In this document: positions 28,301 through 36,476 of the stretch, in pieces
How the letters are laid out: the number at the start of each line of letters is the position of its first letter
How positions within the stretch are numbered: position 1 is the stretch's first letter
Origin: CAVQRC01 sp963715045
Lineage (GTDB): Bacteria > Planctomycetota > Planctomycetia > Pirellulales > Lacipirellulaceae
Direction of reading: 5' to 3'
Length of the DNA stretch: 64,000 nucleotides
Assembly (NCBI GenBank): GCA_963715045.1
Contig: CAVQRC010000004.1
Span: 434,001 to 498,000 of the forward strand
The notes under the pieces: model-generated
Seen by the model: only the letters and a program-made list of their open reading frames with translations
Databases searched by the model: none
Told to the model about the DNA's origin: nothing
Made by a program: the position numbers and the translations under genes

Positions 28301-31300
28301 CCCGTCGTAGGTCGTCGTCGTCACCCCGCCGAGCGGATCGACGGCTGTCGTCGCCCGGTCGTGAGCGTCGTAACCGTAGTTCCACACGCGTACCTGGTCT
28401 GCGTGCGAGGCGATCCAGGCACGCGGATCGGCGGGGATCGGCACACCGAGATCCGCCAAAGCGGGCGTGTCGTATTGGGCGACCCGCAGCACGTTGCCTT
28501 GCGGATCGTAATCGGTGGTCGTCAGCAGCGAGGAGATCGACGTCCCAGGTTCGCGGGGCCCCTCGACCAGGATCTCACGGCCCAGATTGTCGTGAACGAA
28601 ATGAGTCGTGTTGCCCAGGGGATCGGTCGTCGAGATGCGATCTCCGAACGGGTTATACGCATGTCGCGTGGCGTGACCGAGCGGATCGACGGTGGTCAGG
28701 ATTCTGCCCTCCGGGTCGTACTCGAAGTGCGTCGTGTTCCCGCGGCCATCGGTCACGGCGACGACACGGCCCGACCCGTCGTAACGCGTGCGGTCGACGT
28801 CGCCGGTTGGGTGAAGCGTCTGAATCAGGCGGTTCGAGGAGTCAAAGACGTACCGTGTCGTGGCTCCGGTTTCGTCGGTCGCAGCGACTCGATTGCCCGC
28901 CGCATCGTACGTGAACCGTTCGGCGGAACCGTCGGGGTACGTCGTGACGGTTCGATTCCCGCGGGAGTCGTAGGTGTGCGTGGTGATGAAGCCGCGGGGA
29001 TCGGTGTGGGCGATCAGGTGTCCGCCAGGATCATAACGGTAAGCGGAGACCAGTTCCGCGAGCGGACCGGTCGCGCCGTCCGGATCGGCGAGCCCTTCGC
29101 CAAGCAGCCGACCGAGTACGTCATAGGTGGCCGTCGTTCGCAGTCCCGTGGGATCAACGGTCAGTTGCGTTCCGCCGGTCGGGTGAAACGCACGGGTCGT
29201 GACCGCCGGCAGGCCCGTCGTGACGCGGGCGGGATTTCCCGCGTCATCCCAGACGTAGGCCGTCGTGTAAGCCGATTCATCCGGGTCGCCGCTGTGCGAA
29301 TGGAAATCGGCCGGCGGTCGCTGCTGATTGACGCGGGTCACCATCCGCTGCTCGATTCCGTCCCGGACGACGACCCGTCCGCGGCTGCTGTTGGTCGTCG
29401 CGGAGGGCCACATCATCGCGATCTGGTAGTCGCCATCGGGCAGGTCGCTGAAGGTCCATTCGGCCCACTCGCCGACCGCGTTGAGTGTGGTCCAGTCACC
29501 GGCAAACGCCCGGGAGTGACCGGTGGAAGGCGGATTCACGCCGCCGGAGACACGAAAGCCCGGTTCACCCTCCGCGACGGTTTGCGGCGTGTTGTCGAGG
29601 GTCCTGGAATACGGGACCGTGTAATCGACGCGATCGATGCGGACCGCGTCCGCAATCACGTACTGCGGACCCGTCGCAGTCGGATCGCGATCGTACTCCA
29701 GGCGGATCGTGAGCGAGCCCTGAGTCACCGCGACCGTTCTGCTGGAAATGAGGCTCCATGAAGCGGGGTACCCGTCATCCGTGCCGTTGGCACTCGTCTC
29801 GGTCCACAAGGCGCCCTGCAATCGCCGCGTCGCGTGGGTGGCAGGATAGTAATACCGGGACTCGGTATTCCCTTCGGCATCAGTCGTTCGCGACAGGCGT
29901 CCAAAGTTGTCGTAGTCGAAAGTCGTTCGGCGGGCCGACTCCGGGGAGCCGGTTTCGATGCTGGCCACATTCAGGATGTGCGGCTGGCGCTCGGGCTGCG
30001 AATACGTGTAACGCGTTTCAAGACCATCCCGGCCGATGGACTTCACGAGAGCTTCGTACGGAAGGCCGTCGCTCGCGTAGACGAACGTCTCCCCATAGCC
30101 GCTGCGATCGGTGGCCTCGAGCATCAGATACTGCTGATCCGCTTCGCCCCAGCGATACGCTTCGCGACTGCGATCCGGAAACGTGTGCCGTGTCTGCAAG
30201 CCGGCAGCGTTGTAGTGGTAGGTGTGGGGATGGCCGCGCTCGTCGACGAACGTCGTGATTTGCCGATAGGTGTCGTAAGAGAACGAGTGGCTGTGACCGG
30301 CCGCATCGCGGACGCGAAACGCCCGGCCGTTCGGGTAATACTCATAATCGTGCGTGCTGCCGTCCGGTTCGGTGATCCGCCGCATCAAGCCAACCAGCGG
30401 ACCGCTGCGGTGGTAGTCGTAGCGGGTGACGAGCGGTTCGCTGACGTGGGCGTCGGTGGGGCTGCTGACCGCCGACAGATACCACTGCCCCTCGATCGCG
30501 ATGTAGGCGTAAGTCCACGTATTCGAGCTGGCCGAGTTGAACGCCTCGTCGGTCGTGACGAGGTGAATCGATTCGATCAGGTTCTCGGCGTTGTAGCTGA
30601 ATTCCAACCGGCGCCGCGTCGTGTGGGCGTCGAAAATCCGTCGGATCCTCGTGCTCGTCGTCGACGTGTACTCGATGGCGACTCCATCGCCGTTGCGGTC
30701 GAGTTTGCGGCGGAGTCTGCCGAACCGATCGAACAGATACTTGATGCCGTCGCGGCCGTGGAATTGAAAATTGCCCGTGCCCAGTTGGCGGCTGAAATGA
30801 CCCCGGTCGCGAAGTTCCGCAGGGGCTTGATAAACCTGCCCCACCAGCGGGATCTCGTACCGCAACCCGTCGTGAGTCGTCCAGGTCACATCGCCGTTGG
30901 CCGCGACGTCGATGCGGTCCGAGAAGCTGTGCACCCAGCCGACGCCGAGCCGCGCCGAACCGTGCGGCTGCGTATCGTAGTGCCGCGCGAACGTCAGCGG
31001 TACGCCCATGTTCGGCACCACAAGGTCCACCTCGTCGCGAAACATGTTTCCGTTGGCCGGATTCACCGGATCGCCCGCATAGAACGCCTGGTACGTCGAG
31101 CCCGCCGGAGTCGTGATCGGTCGAGGGGACGGACCGACTACGTAACCGCCGTCGAGTGAGGTATCGCCGTCGCGGCGGATCGCGTACTTGCGGAGTCCGC
31201 TCCCCGACTTGCCCAGGAACACCGAGCCCGTCCAGTCTTCGATCGCAGTCTTGTGACTCGGGACCCAGACCTCATTCCAGGCACCGTCGATGGCGAGCAA

Positions 31301-33226
31301 CTCGAGGATCTCTTCGACCACTTCCGGGGCGTGCCGGCTGAGCAGATTGCGAACCCAGGCCTCGGTGATCGTATCGTCGCTGCGATTGACGCGCCATTTC
31401 TGTCCGCGGGCGTCGTAGCCGAGATAGATGAATCGCGGCGTCCCGGCGGCCGTGAGGGGGTCGCTGATCCGGTCGCGGGCGATGCCGTAGACTCTTTGGC
31501 CTGCCAGGACGGCCTCTTGGAGTCCACGGACGGTGGAAACGCTGCGGGTGTTGACGATTTCTTCCAGGACTGCGTGCTCGAGTCCCGACGCCGAGTGGAA
31601 GATCGCGTCCTGCACGACCGGGTGGAGCGCGGCGTTGGTCAGTGGCAGTTGGGCCACGTCGACGTGGACCCAGTTCTTGAAGTCGAGGCCCATTCCGATC
31701 GGCGCGACCGTGAACTGCAACTCGGGATGGAACTCGAGCAGCGGATCGGCGAATACGATTCCAGAGCCGACTCGCGGAAACGCACTCGCTCGGTGGTTGA
31801 GGGCCGAGACGTTGTCGGCGATCGCATTGAATTGCTGCCAGTAGGTGGCGGACGAATAGGTGAGGACTTCGGAGATGATCGCGACGTCGTCCCGTTCGCC
31901 GAGTACGCTTGCGATGACGGCCGCTCGATGGTCGACGAGATCGGCGGCCGCGTACTGCCGCGCGTTGAGAGCCAGCGAGACGACCTGTCCTCGCGGACGA
32001 ACATAGTGGCTGCCTTCATGAGGGTCGGCGTTGCCCGGTTCGTAGTGTTCGACAGTCAGCTCCAGCCGGTCGCCACCTGCCAGGGCGATCGCGCTGGCCG
32101 CGACGACGTCGTCGCCCAGAACGAGGTCGTAGTGCGTTGCCAGGGGCGACGCGAAGCGGGGGACGACGCGGATCGGCGTTCGGCTGATCTGCGGGACGAC
32201 GAAGATCTCCGACCAAAGTGTCCGTCCGGGTTGCAGGAAACCAGCCGGGTTATCGACACGGGCCGTGACCCGGACCCGATGCGCGAGCCGCTGCCGATCC
32301 GAGGCAGAAGCGAAAATGGCCTGCTCATTGTCGTAGGCCTCCACGCTTCCGACTTGTTCAACGTCTGCGGCAAGTCCCCACGGCAAGCCGTCGACGTCGA
32401 ACGCTCGCGGCAGGATTGGACCGTCATGGGGCACGTCGGCGAGTGACTTGCCGGGCCTTTCAATCGCCAGTTGTTCGGCCAGGCGGTCTTCGAAGAGCTC
32501 GAAGGCGAGTTGAGGATTGACTTTGACCGTGCCGTCACTGCCCGCGATGGGCTGAAGCAGCTCGTACGGCAAGTCGTTGACCTCGAGCGCGAGGGCGATT
32601 CCGTCCGCAGCTCGACCGGGGATCCCCTCCTGAAGGTCTTTGAACTTCCAGGACGGATCGAGATGGAGATATCGCAGGCCGGTCGTGGTCGGTACCAGCA
32701 CGCGAACCCAGGCGTGGTCGAACTCGAGCGTGCCTTGAGGTCGCAGATCGGACGTGGCATCCCAGATCGGCTCCGCGTCCAGGCCGGCAGCGAGCAGGTT
32801 GCGGGCGGCTGCCGGATGACGCACTCCCAGCCAGCGTGCGACGTCCTGGGCCGGTGCCCGTACGCGACCGGTCAAGACGTCGGCCGCGAACCCGAGTGAT
32901 TCGAGTTTCTCGACAAGCAGTGTGGCCTGCTCGAGCGGATTGCCGGCAGACGTAGCCGTGACGGCGACCGTTCCCTTCATCAGTCCCGGGTAATGGTCGA
33001 GTTCGATCGTGTTGTAGACATTCGCGAAGGCGTTTACGAGTGCCTCATTCGCCGCCGCGACCCCGACGAACTGCGTGCCGCGTGCCGCGGACGCGGTAGG
33101 CGACGCACCCCACGCCCAACCGTCGAACCAGCTACCCAGGTCGTGCTGTTTGAAGTGGACCTTGTCGCCGCCTGTCATCGCGATGGCGGCCGTCCACCGT
33201 GCGGTCCGATAGTCATAGCCGAGCAA
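22208..33226 (-). CDS. Giant RHS/YD-repeat protein with golvesin-like insertions
   Basis: The literal open frame is 3672 aa, and the true protein is longer at both ends. Order from the N-terminus: a last FG-GAP unit; a transglutaminase-like domain (32640-32955; FDHAWVRV and LHLDPSWKF but no Cys nucleophile); the DUF6531 RHS entry domain (DPVNPANGNMFRDE near 31060); dozens of YD repeats (YDALGRLTR type); golvesin-like domains at about 29290-29790, 27345-27790, 26925-27350 and 25910-26335; the RHS-associated core (YNYRARWFDPGTGGFISEDP, 23414-23595); then a variable C-terminal region with a pre-toxin linker (GGGPLSTGQRWLSGAIAG). RHS shells encase a C-terminal toxin that is released by self-cleavage. 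Its frame joins the upstream surface module near 33290. Confidence 0.9.
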   Translation of the reverse strand: MLGYDYRTARWTAAIAMTGGDKVHFKQHDLGSWFDGWAWGASPTASAARGTQFVGVAAANEALVNAFANVYNTIELDHYPGLMKGTVAVTATSAGNPLEQATLLVEKLESLGFAADVLTGRVRAPAQDVARWLGVRHPAAARNLLAAGLDAEPIWDATSDLRPQGTLEFDHAWVRVLVPTTTGLRYLHLDPSWKFKDLQEGIPGRAADGIALALEVNDLPYELLQPIAGSDGTVKVNPQLAFELFEDRLAEQLAIERPGKSLADVPHDGPILPRAFDVDGLPWGLAADVEQVGSVEAYDNEQAIFASASDRQRLAHRVRVTARVDNPAGFLQPGRTLWSEIFVVPQISRTPIRVVPRFASPLATHYDLVLGDDVVAASAIALAGGDRLELTVEHYEPGNADPHEGSHYVRPRGQVVSLALNARQYAAADLVDHRAAVIASVLGERDDVAIISEVLTYSSATYWQQFNAIADNVSALNHRASAFPRVGSGIVFADPLLEFHPELQFTVAPIGMGLDFKNWVHVDVAQLPLTNAALHPVVQDAIFHSASGLEHAVLEEIVNTRSVSTVRGLQEAVLAGQRVYGIARDRISDPLTAAGTPRFIYLGYDARGQKWRVNRSDDTITEAWVRNLLSRHAPEVVEEILELLAIDGAWNEVWVPSHKTAIEDWTGSVFLGKSGSGLRKYAIRRDGDTSLDGGYVVGPSPRPITTPAGSTYQAFYAGDPVNPANGNMFRDEVDLVVPNMGVPLTFARHYDTQPHGSARLGVGWVHSFSDRIDVAANGDVTWTTHDGLRYEIPLVGQVYQAPAELRDRGHFSRQLGTGNFQFHGRDGIKYLFDRFGRLRRKLDRNGDGVAIEYTSTTSTRIRRIFDAHTTRRRLEFSYNAENLIESIHLVTTDEAFNSASSNTWTYAYIAIEGQWYLSAVSSPTDAHVSEPLVTRYDYHRSGPLVGLMRRITEPDGSTHDYEYYPNGRAFRVRDAAGHSHSFSYDTYRQITTFVDERGHPHTYHYNAAGLQTRHTFPDRSREAYRWGEADQQYLMLEATDRSGYGETFVYASDGLPYEALVKSIGRDGLETRYTYSQPERQPHILNVASIETGSPESARRTTFDYDNFGRLSRTTDAEGNTESRYYYPATHATRRLQGALWTETSANGTDDGYPASWSLISSRTVAVTQGSLTIRLEYDRDPTATGPQYVIADAVRIDRVDYTVPYSRTLDNTPQTVAEGEPGFRVSGGVNPPSTGHSRAFAGDWTTLNAVGEWAEWTFSDLPDGDYQIAMMWPSATTNSSRGRVVVRDGIEQRMVTRVNQQRPPADFHSHSGDPDESAYTTAYVWDDAGNPARVTTGLPAVTTRAFHPTGGTQLTVDPTGLRTTATYDVLGRLLGEGLADPDGATGPLAELVSAYRYDPGGHLIAHTDPRGFITTHTYDSRGNRTVTTYPDGSAERFTYDAAGNRVAATDETGATTRYVFDSSNRLIQTLHPTGDVDRTRYDGSGRVVAVTDGRGNTTHFEYDPEGRILTTVDPLGHATRHAYNPFGDRISTTDPLGNTTHFVHDNLGREILVEGPREPGTSISSLLTTTDYDPQGNVLRVAQYDTPALADLGVPIPADPRAWIASHADQVRVWNYGYDAHDRATTAVDPLGGVTTTTYDGADRVIAVRDAAEHLTTYGYDAYGRRNEIREPAPGPGQPPRIVRHRFDANGNLTSLTDPLGAVTTHHYDVRDRLAATVDPLGGVATFSYDAAGRLAVSVDPRGAATLTRRDPRGREIAVEQADPDRDGPAVAPRTTFAYDSAGNVVRIVDAVGREVRRSYDAVQRVVEESLPTAVQTATYIDDRDPRFERPTGWSPNDLAHDRAFRGTFTAGNGDEVDPVSWNVADLEPGWYLVAATWPAAMTNRQSVPFAIYDGDDHVRTVVVDQQQPPDDLVDRGSDWERLGIPFYLDSGRLRVEMQPGTGSGTFSLADAIRVESLQAAVIDNSDSERFSADPGWSTNPANPPSFSGNYAVANAAGDGTATWSVDVGPGRYQVSATWAAYPDRTANVVYRLFDRDAPVATVSGIDQRQVPDDLRADGTTWEHLGGPIQLTGGQLTIELAFGSGGHFTIADAVRIERVEAVSRTVYDAVGNTIVEIDPLGRRTTHTYDALNRRIESVAPPASSGLGEGTRTAIAYNAFDEMIAITDAGGNTTRFAYDALGRLTRRILPTTTAAAEERFQYDAVGNVVATTDTLGHTTRHEYDALNRRVRTIAPDPDGPGGNAASSVTQFAYDLGDNLIREVAPPTADGTPRVTTYAYDALSRVVRATPPAVGTPRRQVEIIDNGDPGFLTEGDWESIYLIQDAYGNDMAVAGETAVSSAVWTFSDLPPGSYRVSTTWSTGSDRTTDSPYLLFDGDRRLAVVDVDQTQSPGEAQTPQTAWQILAHGVYVASGTLQVRLAPGSGGSFTIADAVRIEALDPSLTYAYDEAGNQTAAWDQLGRVTTTSYDLLGRPSEIMDPDPDGSGPLTSPIVETRYDAAGRIVETIEHRGGRPRSTTYRYNTFDQVAREIVDAGGVNESASSFRYDPVGNLFETTDPAGTRTRYEFDPLDRPTLIVEAYRTASELRTSLRYDDSGNLVEVRNRTDLRTPVTTYAYDARNQRIAETRGGEGATATTHFIRDAAGRVVAVVDPLGRRTSYQFDALDRLVSVEPPDPDGPAEPQESSWHRYEYDAAGNVRFETNAEGETTEYVYDPLDRPREVIDARGHATQMAYDEVSNLTGVTDPTGNVTRFGYDGLDRRVAETSPLGDTRWTAYDDQGNVQRIVDRNGRTREFAYDQLDRVTEERWLNELGEPIHVLAWEYDSLGRVTRASDGQRHTTTEFDERGRLQVLRNYDPTAFSNESPVYVTWAFTYDESQGSFERVEQLGRFPATTEATTRVTTDIFGQVETISQAGPATHDKRVSWQYDLAGNRVHSERATDTGAVLSTTYAYDDADRLAFIWHDPEAGFLSYAYDAADRIIEVVDELRANRLAYDAAGQVTSATATAESFTYDGSGNRLVAAGSATHIESGNRLSSDGEFSYQYDAAGNRTVRTRVAAQPADDYRTLYFWDHRQRLVKVELQNLEHVTTQRIEYDYDAGDIRVGRRVFAADGSLVDSETYVYDEHGQRALTFDRDGTLRHRYLHGSRVDEVLADEVFNAAGESTEMLWLYADHQQSVQRAVDEQGSLRQQLAYDTFGQVSSVGQVAEPADIVFAYTGREWDPDAGLYNYRARWFDPGTGGFISEDPLGFAAGDANLYRYVGNSPLNGIDPSGLTQQGNPLEHVTTLVDSSTLGNGSAGNRSSSAGLLAGLQELGQAVVTAGRTAGEGVRSLLAGGLESIAAYGAYAQAFEIWQTQDFFDDGINAYGIEGGRRFRDRPHQDRLEAFARELRVESQLAARYPDRYENRARMLEALLGHEQLDAARTALEAMWDSHTVTLWDRLKLWDNQVVASNYQNVRASGGGIAYAAYAAAGTAIADNVGVSALEDARSGRDFGGGPLSTGQRWLSGAIAGVQLVGTSAGLRAGVPRYATTVAYAGQTLSAAGRNTVAAAHQAAARAAQFSVDTAHRIPASLAQRFAGFRLTVDPATLSSGGLKGLRVESVGVTPPHFRTSSAAVRLFEEAQLYRRRLPGNTTAKKFRNIVVADAVIDGQRRHLSSSMSLKYAVFNSVCTPRND

Positions 33227-35937
33227 ATCTTCTCGTCCATCGTCGTTGACATCGACGACTTTGAGCTGCGATCGGAGTGCGGGATCACCGGCAGCAGAGC
33301 CGGCCCCGAGGGCGCGACCGCGAGCGAATCAGCCTGCCAGTGAGCGAGATGCCAGTTCGCTGCGTGTGGATCCCAACCGAGCAGTTCATCCTGGCCGTCA
33401 CCATCGAAATCGCCCTGATGAATGTCGGTCCACCAGGGTGCGGGGGTGCGGGTCGTGATCAGGTGTGTGCCGTTTGAACGGCCGACGAGCCATTCGCCGC
33501 GGGGCGGATCGAAGGCGAGCAAGTCGTCGCGGTTGTCGCCGTCGATGTCGAGCACCCTCAGCTCAAGGTTGGCAGCGGTGGTTTGCCACGTATCCCAGAT
33601 CGAGACCTCGAAACTCGTGCCGCTGGAGATCGCGATCTCGACATTCCCGTTGAGCGCATCGACGCGGGCCAGATCATCCCGGCCGTCGCCATTGAAGTCG
33701 CCGGCGACGTAGTGCTCCCAGGACTGGGCGCGTCCCCAGGCGGCCCAGACGTCCGCGACCTCGAGAAACTCCTGGTCACCGCTGATGCGAACCTTCCAGG
33801 TGTTGACTTCACGAGTGCGGCTCGCCAGATCGTCGCGGCCGTCCCCGTTGTAATCGCCCACGACGGTCAGCAGTGGACCGCGAGAGCGGCCGTCGGGAAG
33901 CGTCCAGATCGGAAGCGTTCCCTGCCAGTCGACGGCTCCCTCCGAAGACCGCACCCGCCACGATGTCGCGTCCAGTGCGACCCATTCCAGGTTGCCATCT
34001 CCGTCGAAATCCCCCACGGCGGGCTGGTCGTAGTTGGCCGGTCGCGAGGCCTCGTATACCCGCACATTCCTCAGCGTGATCTGGGCGTCGGGAGCGGCCA
34101 CATCGTGGTCGTTAACGATCGTCAGATAATTCATCGATCCGCTGAAAGCTTCGCCGATCGGAATCCGGACCGTGCGGAACTGCTCCGCTTGGGGGGCATC
34201 ATTCAACGCGGGCGAATTCGGCTCGAAGAATGTCTTGTTCGCCGTCGAGTTGCGGACTTGGTGTCCGCCGATGACGAAACTCCGATGGGGCGACCAGGAA
34301 AGATCGTCGTCCAACCCGATCGCATGCAGGTCTCCCTCGCGAGTCACCGCGACTTCGAACTCGAGGATCGTCCAGGGGGAAACGTCGACCGCAAACGGAA
34401 CCGCTTTGCGGACATTTCCGCGGATGGTGAGCTGCCGACCTCCTGCGGAAATCTCGACATGGCCGCCGACCTCCTGCGAAGGTTCATAACGGACCAGCCC
34501 ACCCGCGGCGGCAATGGCCGGATCGTAGAGATTGAGCATCCGCGGTGGAAAAGCCTGGTGGGCCAGACGCCCGACCTCGTCATCGGCCAGGGCCCGCTGG
34601 TGGACGCGGAATTCGTCGATGCTTCCCGCGTACCAGGCCCCGTCGCCCAGGAAAACGCCGTCGTGGAATCGCGTACCGCCGATGGCGGCTCCCAGATGAG
34701 CAGCGCCTCCTGGGGCCCCTGTGGCGGCGGGGCCGGTCGCGAACACGACCCCATCGAGCAGCGCTCGGAGGCGACCCGAACCGTTGTCGGCCACCGTGGC
34801 GTCAAGGACCACCGCGACATGGTGCCAACCGCCATCGCTCGGTGCGGGAGTCGAAACGAAAAGCTCCTCTGCCTCGCCGGATGAGGATTCGGAGGGACGA
34901 TCCCAGTGCCCTACATACAGCCGCCCGTCGCTCAGGTAAATGTTCGATCCCTGGTCCGCGTCTCCCACTTCGAACAGCACGCCGCGACCGCCAGACACGA
35001 CGCTCGGATCGAGGCGATACGCGAAGCTGATCGTCCGCGATTCCGCAACGGTTTCCGGATCCATCCAGGTTCCTCCGGGGATCGTGACGTAGTCCAGAAA
35101 ACCATCGAACGATACGCTGCGTCCCGAAATCCCGGCGGATGTGAAGCGGGCATCTCCGGACAACGTCGCCGAGTCGTTGCCAGTGGGCGTGGCGGCTTCG
35201 CTGGCCACCGAGCCCCACAGCTCATTGAAATTCCAGTAGCCGGCCAGGTCGGCGGCCGCGACCGATTCCTCGGGAAGCGACGAGTGAACGATCAATTGGG
35301 GCTGCAACTCCGGATCGCCTTCTCGACTGACATACTTCGTCCATCGCTCGTCGTCGCCCGGATCTGCCGCTGACGCGATGCGGAAAGTGATCACGCCGTT
35401 GTCCTGGCCGGCTGCCTGAACGGCCGAGGTGACGTCGAGTGAAAGCCATTCGCCCTCCGAGATCTCAAATGCCGGTTGCGGAACCAAGTTCGCGGCAGGT
35501 CGACTCGCGTGCGTCAGTCGAACTTCCTGCCATGCGTCATACGATGCCACCGAAAGCTGCTGTGCCAACCGGCCCGCCGCGGAGACATCGACGGCGTACA
35601 ACCGCAATTCGACGGCCGTCGCCGCGATCGACAGCGGTCGCAGGTCGAACTTCAAGTACGCCTCGCGGTTCCCCTCGGCGATGCCGCTCTGTTTGACAAA
35701 CAGCCACGGTTCGATGCCGTGATTCTCACCGGCGTGGGCGCCGGCTTGCACAAAGGCGTCGGCGACTGGATGCAGGATCTGGATCACGTCGCCGGCCAGC
35801 AGGCACCGCGGTTCGAGGTGTTGCAGTTGGAGTCGTCGGGGCTGAATCTTCCGGCGACGGTCCGCGGCGCGTGTTCGTCGCCTGGCGGTAGCTCTGCCAG
35901 CGGTGGGAGAGCCGCATGGAGGGAAATTGGTCCGCAT
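33175..35937 (-). CDS. N-terminal surface module of the RHS protein: LEPR-XLL, DNRLRE-like, LamG, FG-GAP
   Basis: The literal frame is 920 aa starting at ATG 35937. An Arg-rich leader ends with LEPRCLLAGD (residues 41-50), the planctomycete LEPR-XLL motif. A DNRLRE-like domain spans about 51-215 (HPVADAFVQAGAHAGEN, REAYLKFDLRPL, TKYVSREG). A LamG/concanavalin-like domain follows at about 230-460 (GYWNFNELWGSVASEAA, DGGWHHVAVVLD, AGSIDEFRVHQRAL). Five FG-GAP/VCBS repeats with DxDxDG calcium loops (VGDFDGDGNLEW, VAGDFNGDGRDDLA) occupy about 640-880. Near 33290 one base change would let it run into the RHS frame, where a sixth repeat (VVDVNDDGREDLLGYDY) continues. I therefore read 35937-22008 as one gene of about 4,640 codons. 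Confidence 0.85.
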   Translation of the reverse strand: MRTNFPPCGSPTAGRATARRRTRAADRRRKIQPRRLQLQHLEPRCLLAGDVIQILHPVADAFVQAGAHAGENHGIEPWLFVKQSGIAEGNREAYLKFDLRPLSIAATAVELRLYAVDVSAAGRLAQQLSVASYDAWQEVRLTHASRPAANLVPQPAFEISEGEWLSLDVTSAVQAAGQDNGVITFRIASAADPGDDERWTKYVSREGDPELQPQLIVHSSLPEESVAAADLAGYWNFNELWGSVASEAATPTGNDSATLSGDARFTSAGISGRSVSFDGFLDYVTIPGGTWMDPETVAESRTISFAYRLDPSVVSGGRGVLFEVGDADQGSNIYLSDGRLYVGHWDRPSESSSGEAEELFVSTPAPSDGGWHHVAVVLDATVADNGSGRLRALLDGVVFATGPAATGAPGGAAHLGAAIGGTRFHDGVFLGDGAWYAGSIDEFRVHQRALADDEVGRLAHQAFPPRMLNLYDPAIAAAGGLVRYEPSQEVGGHVEISAGGRQLTIRGNVRKAVPFAVDVSPWTILEFEVAVTREGDLHAIGLDDDLSWSPHRSFVIGGHQVRNSTANKTFFEPNSPALNDAPQAEQFRTVRIPIGEAFSGSMNYLTIVNDHDVAAPDAQITLRNVRVYEASRPANYDQPAVGDFDGDGNLEWVALDATSWRVRSSEGAVDWQGTLPIWTLPDGRSRGPLLTVVGDYNGDGRDDLASRTREVNTWKVRISGDQEFLEVADVWAAWGRAQSWEHYVAGDFNGDGRDDLARVDALNGNVEIAISSGTSFEVSIWDTWQTTAANLELRVLDIDGDNRDDLLAFDPPRGEWLVGRSNGTHLITTRTPAPWWTDIHQGDFDGDGQDELLGWDPHAANWHLAHWQADSLAVAPSGPALLPVIPHSDRSSKSSMSTTMDEKICSAMTIGPHGGRPPSR

Positions 35938-36476
35938 CGAGGCCTCGCAAAGACGTAGCCGAAAACCTGGTTCTGGCAGGCGTCCATGGTGCGGGCAGTG
36001 ATTCGCCCCTGCCGTTGGTCGGCCGTTCTAAAGTTGCTGCAATCGGTCTGGCAAGTCCGCGACGGAGATCCCGAGATTAGGGCGTGAGAATGCCAGGAAA
36101 AATTTTCTCTGATCGCAATTTTTCTGGTGACCCACTCGCGAGGCGGGCGCGAATGCGGCGGCGATTTCAGAAGGCCAGTTGTCGCAATGGCTTGTGGCAT
36201 CTGGAGGTTGGCCAGGCCGATGATCGCGGAGGCGGCGGGAGCGGAGCGCGGGGGCACGTTGCCGCATGTTCTGGCCAAGCCGGCCATTCGGTATGTCCGG
36301 TTACGAGAGTCGGGCACGATTCAGAGGAATCGGGCCAAATCGGGGCCGCCGGCAATTCACTGACGGCTTTGCCCGAGCCGGCTAACTTGCAGCACCCTCC
36401 AGGGGCCCGATAATGTGGGGCACCGCAGGCCCTGCTGGCCTCTCCGCTCATCAATCTCCCGTGAGGTAATGACGTC
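35938..36476. other. Divergent promoter region of the RHS and TlpA-like genes
   Basis: There is no gene. Short open frames here have no coding character. No clear promoter, operator or RNA element could be picked out by eye. Confidence 0.5.

Noticed and set aside
23387..34884. Long plus-strand open frames opposite the RHS gene (for example 23387-25762, 27530-29761, 29834-31159, 31253-32446, 33583-34884)
   Set aside because: They are antisense shadows of a GC-rich, repeat-coding gene. Their translations are Arg/Val/Gly-rich with no domain signature, while the minus strand encodes clear YD repeats throughout.
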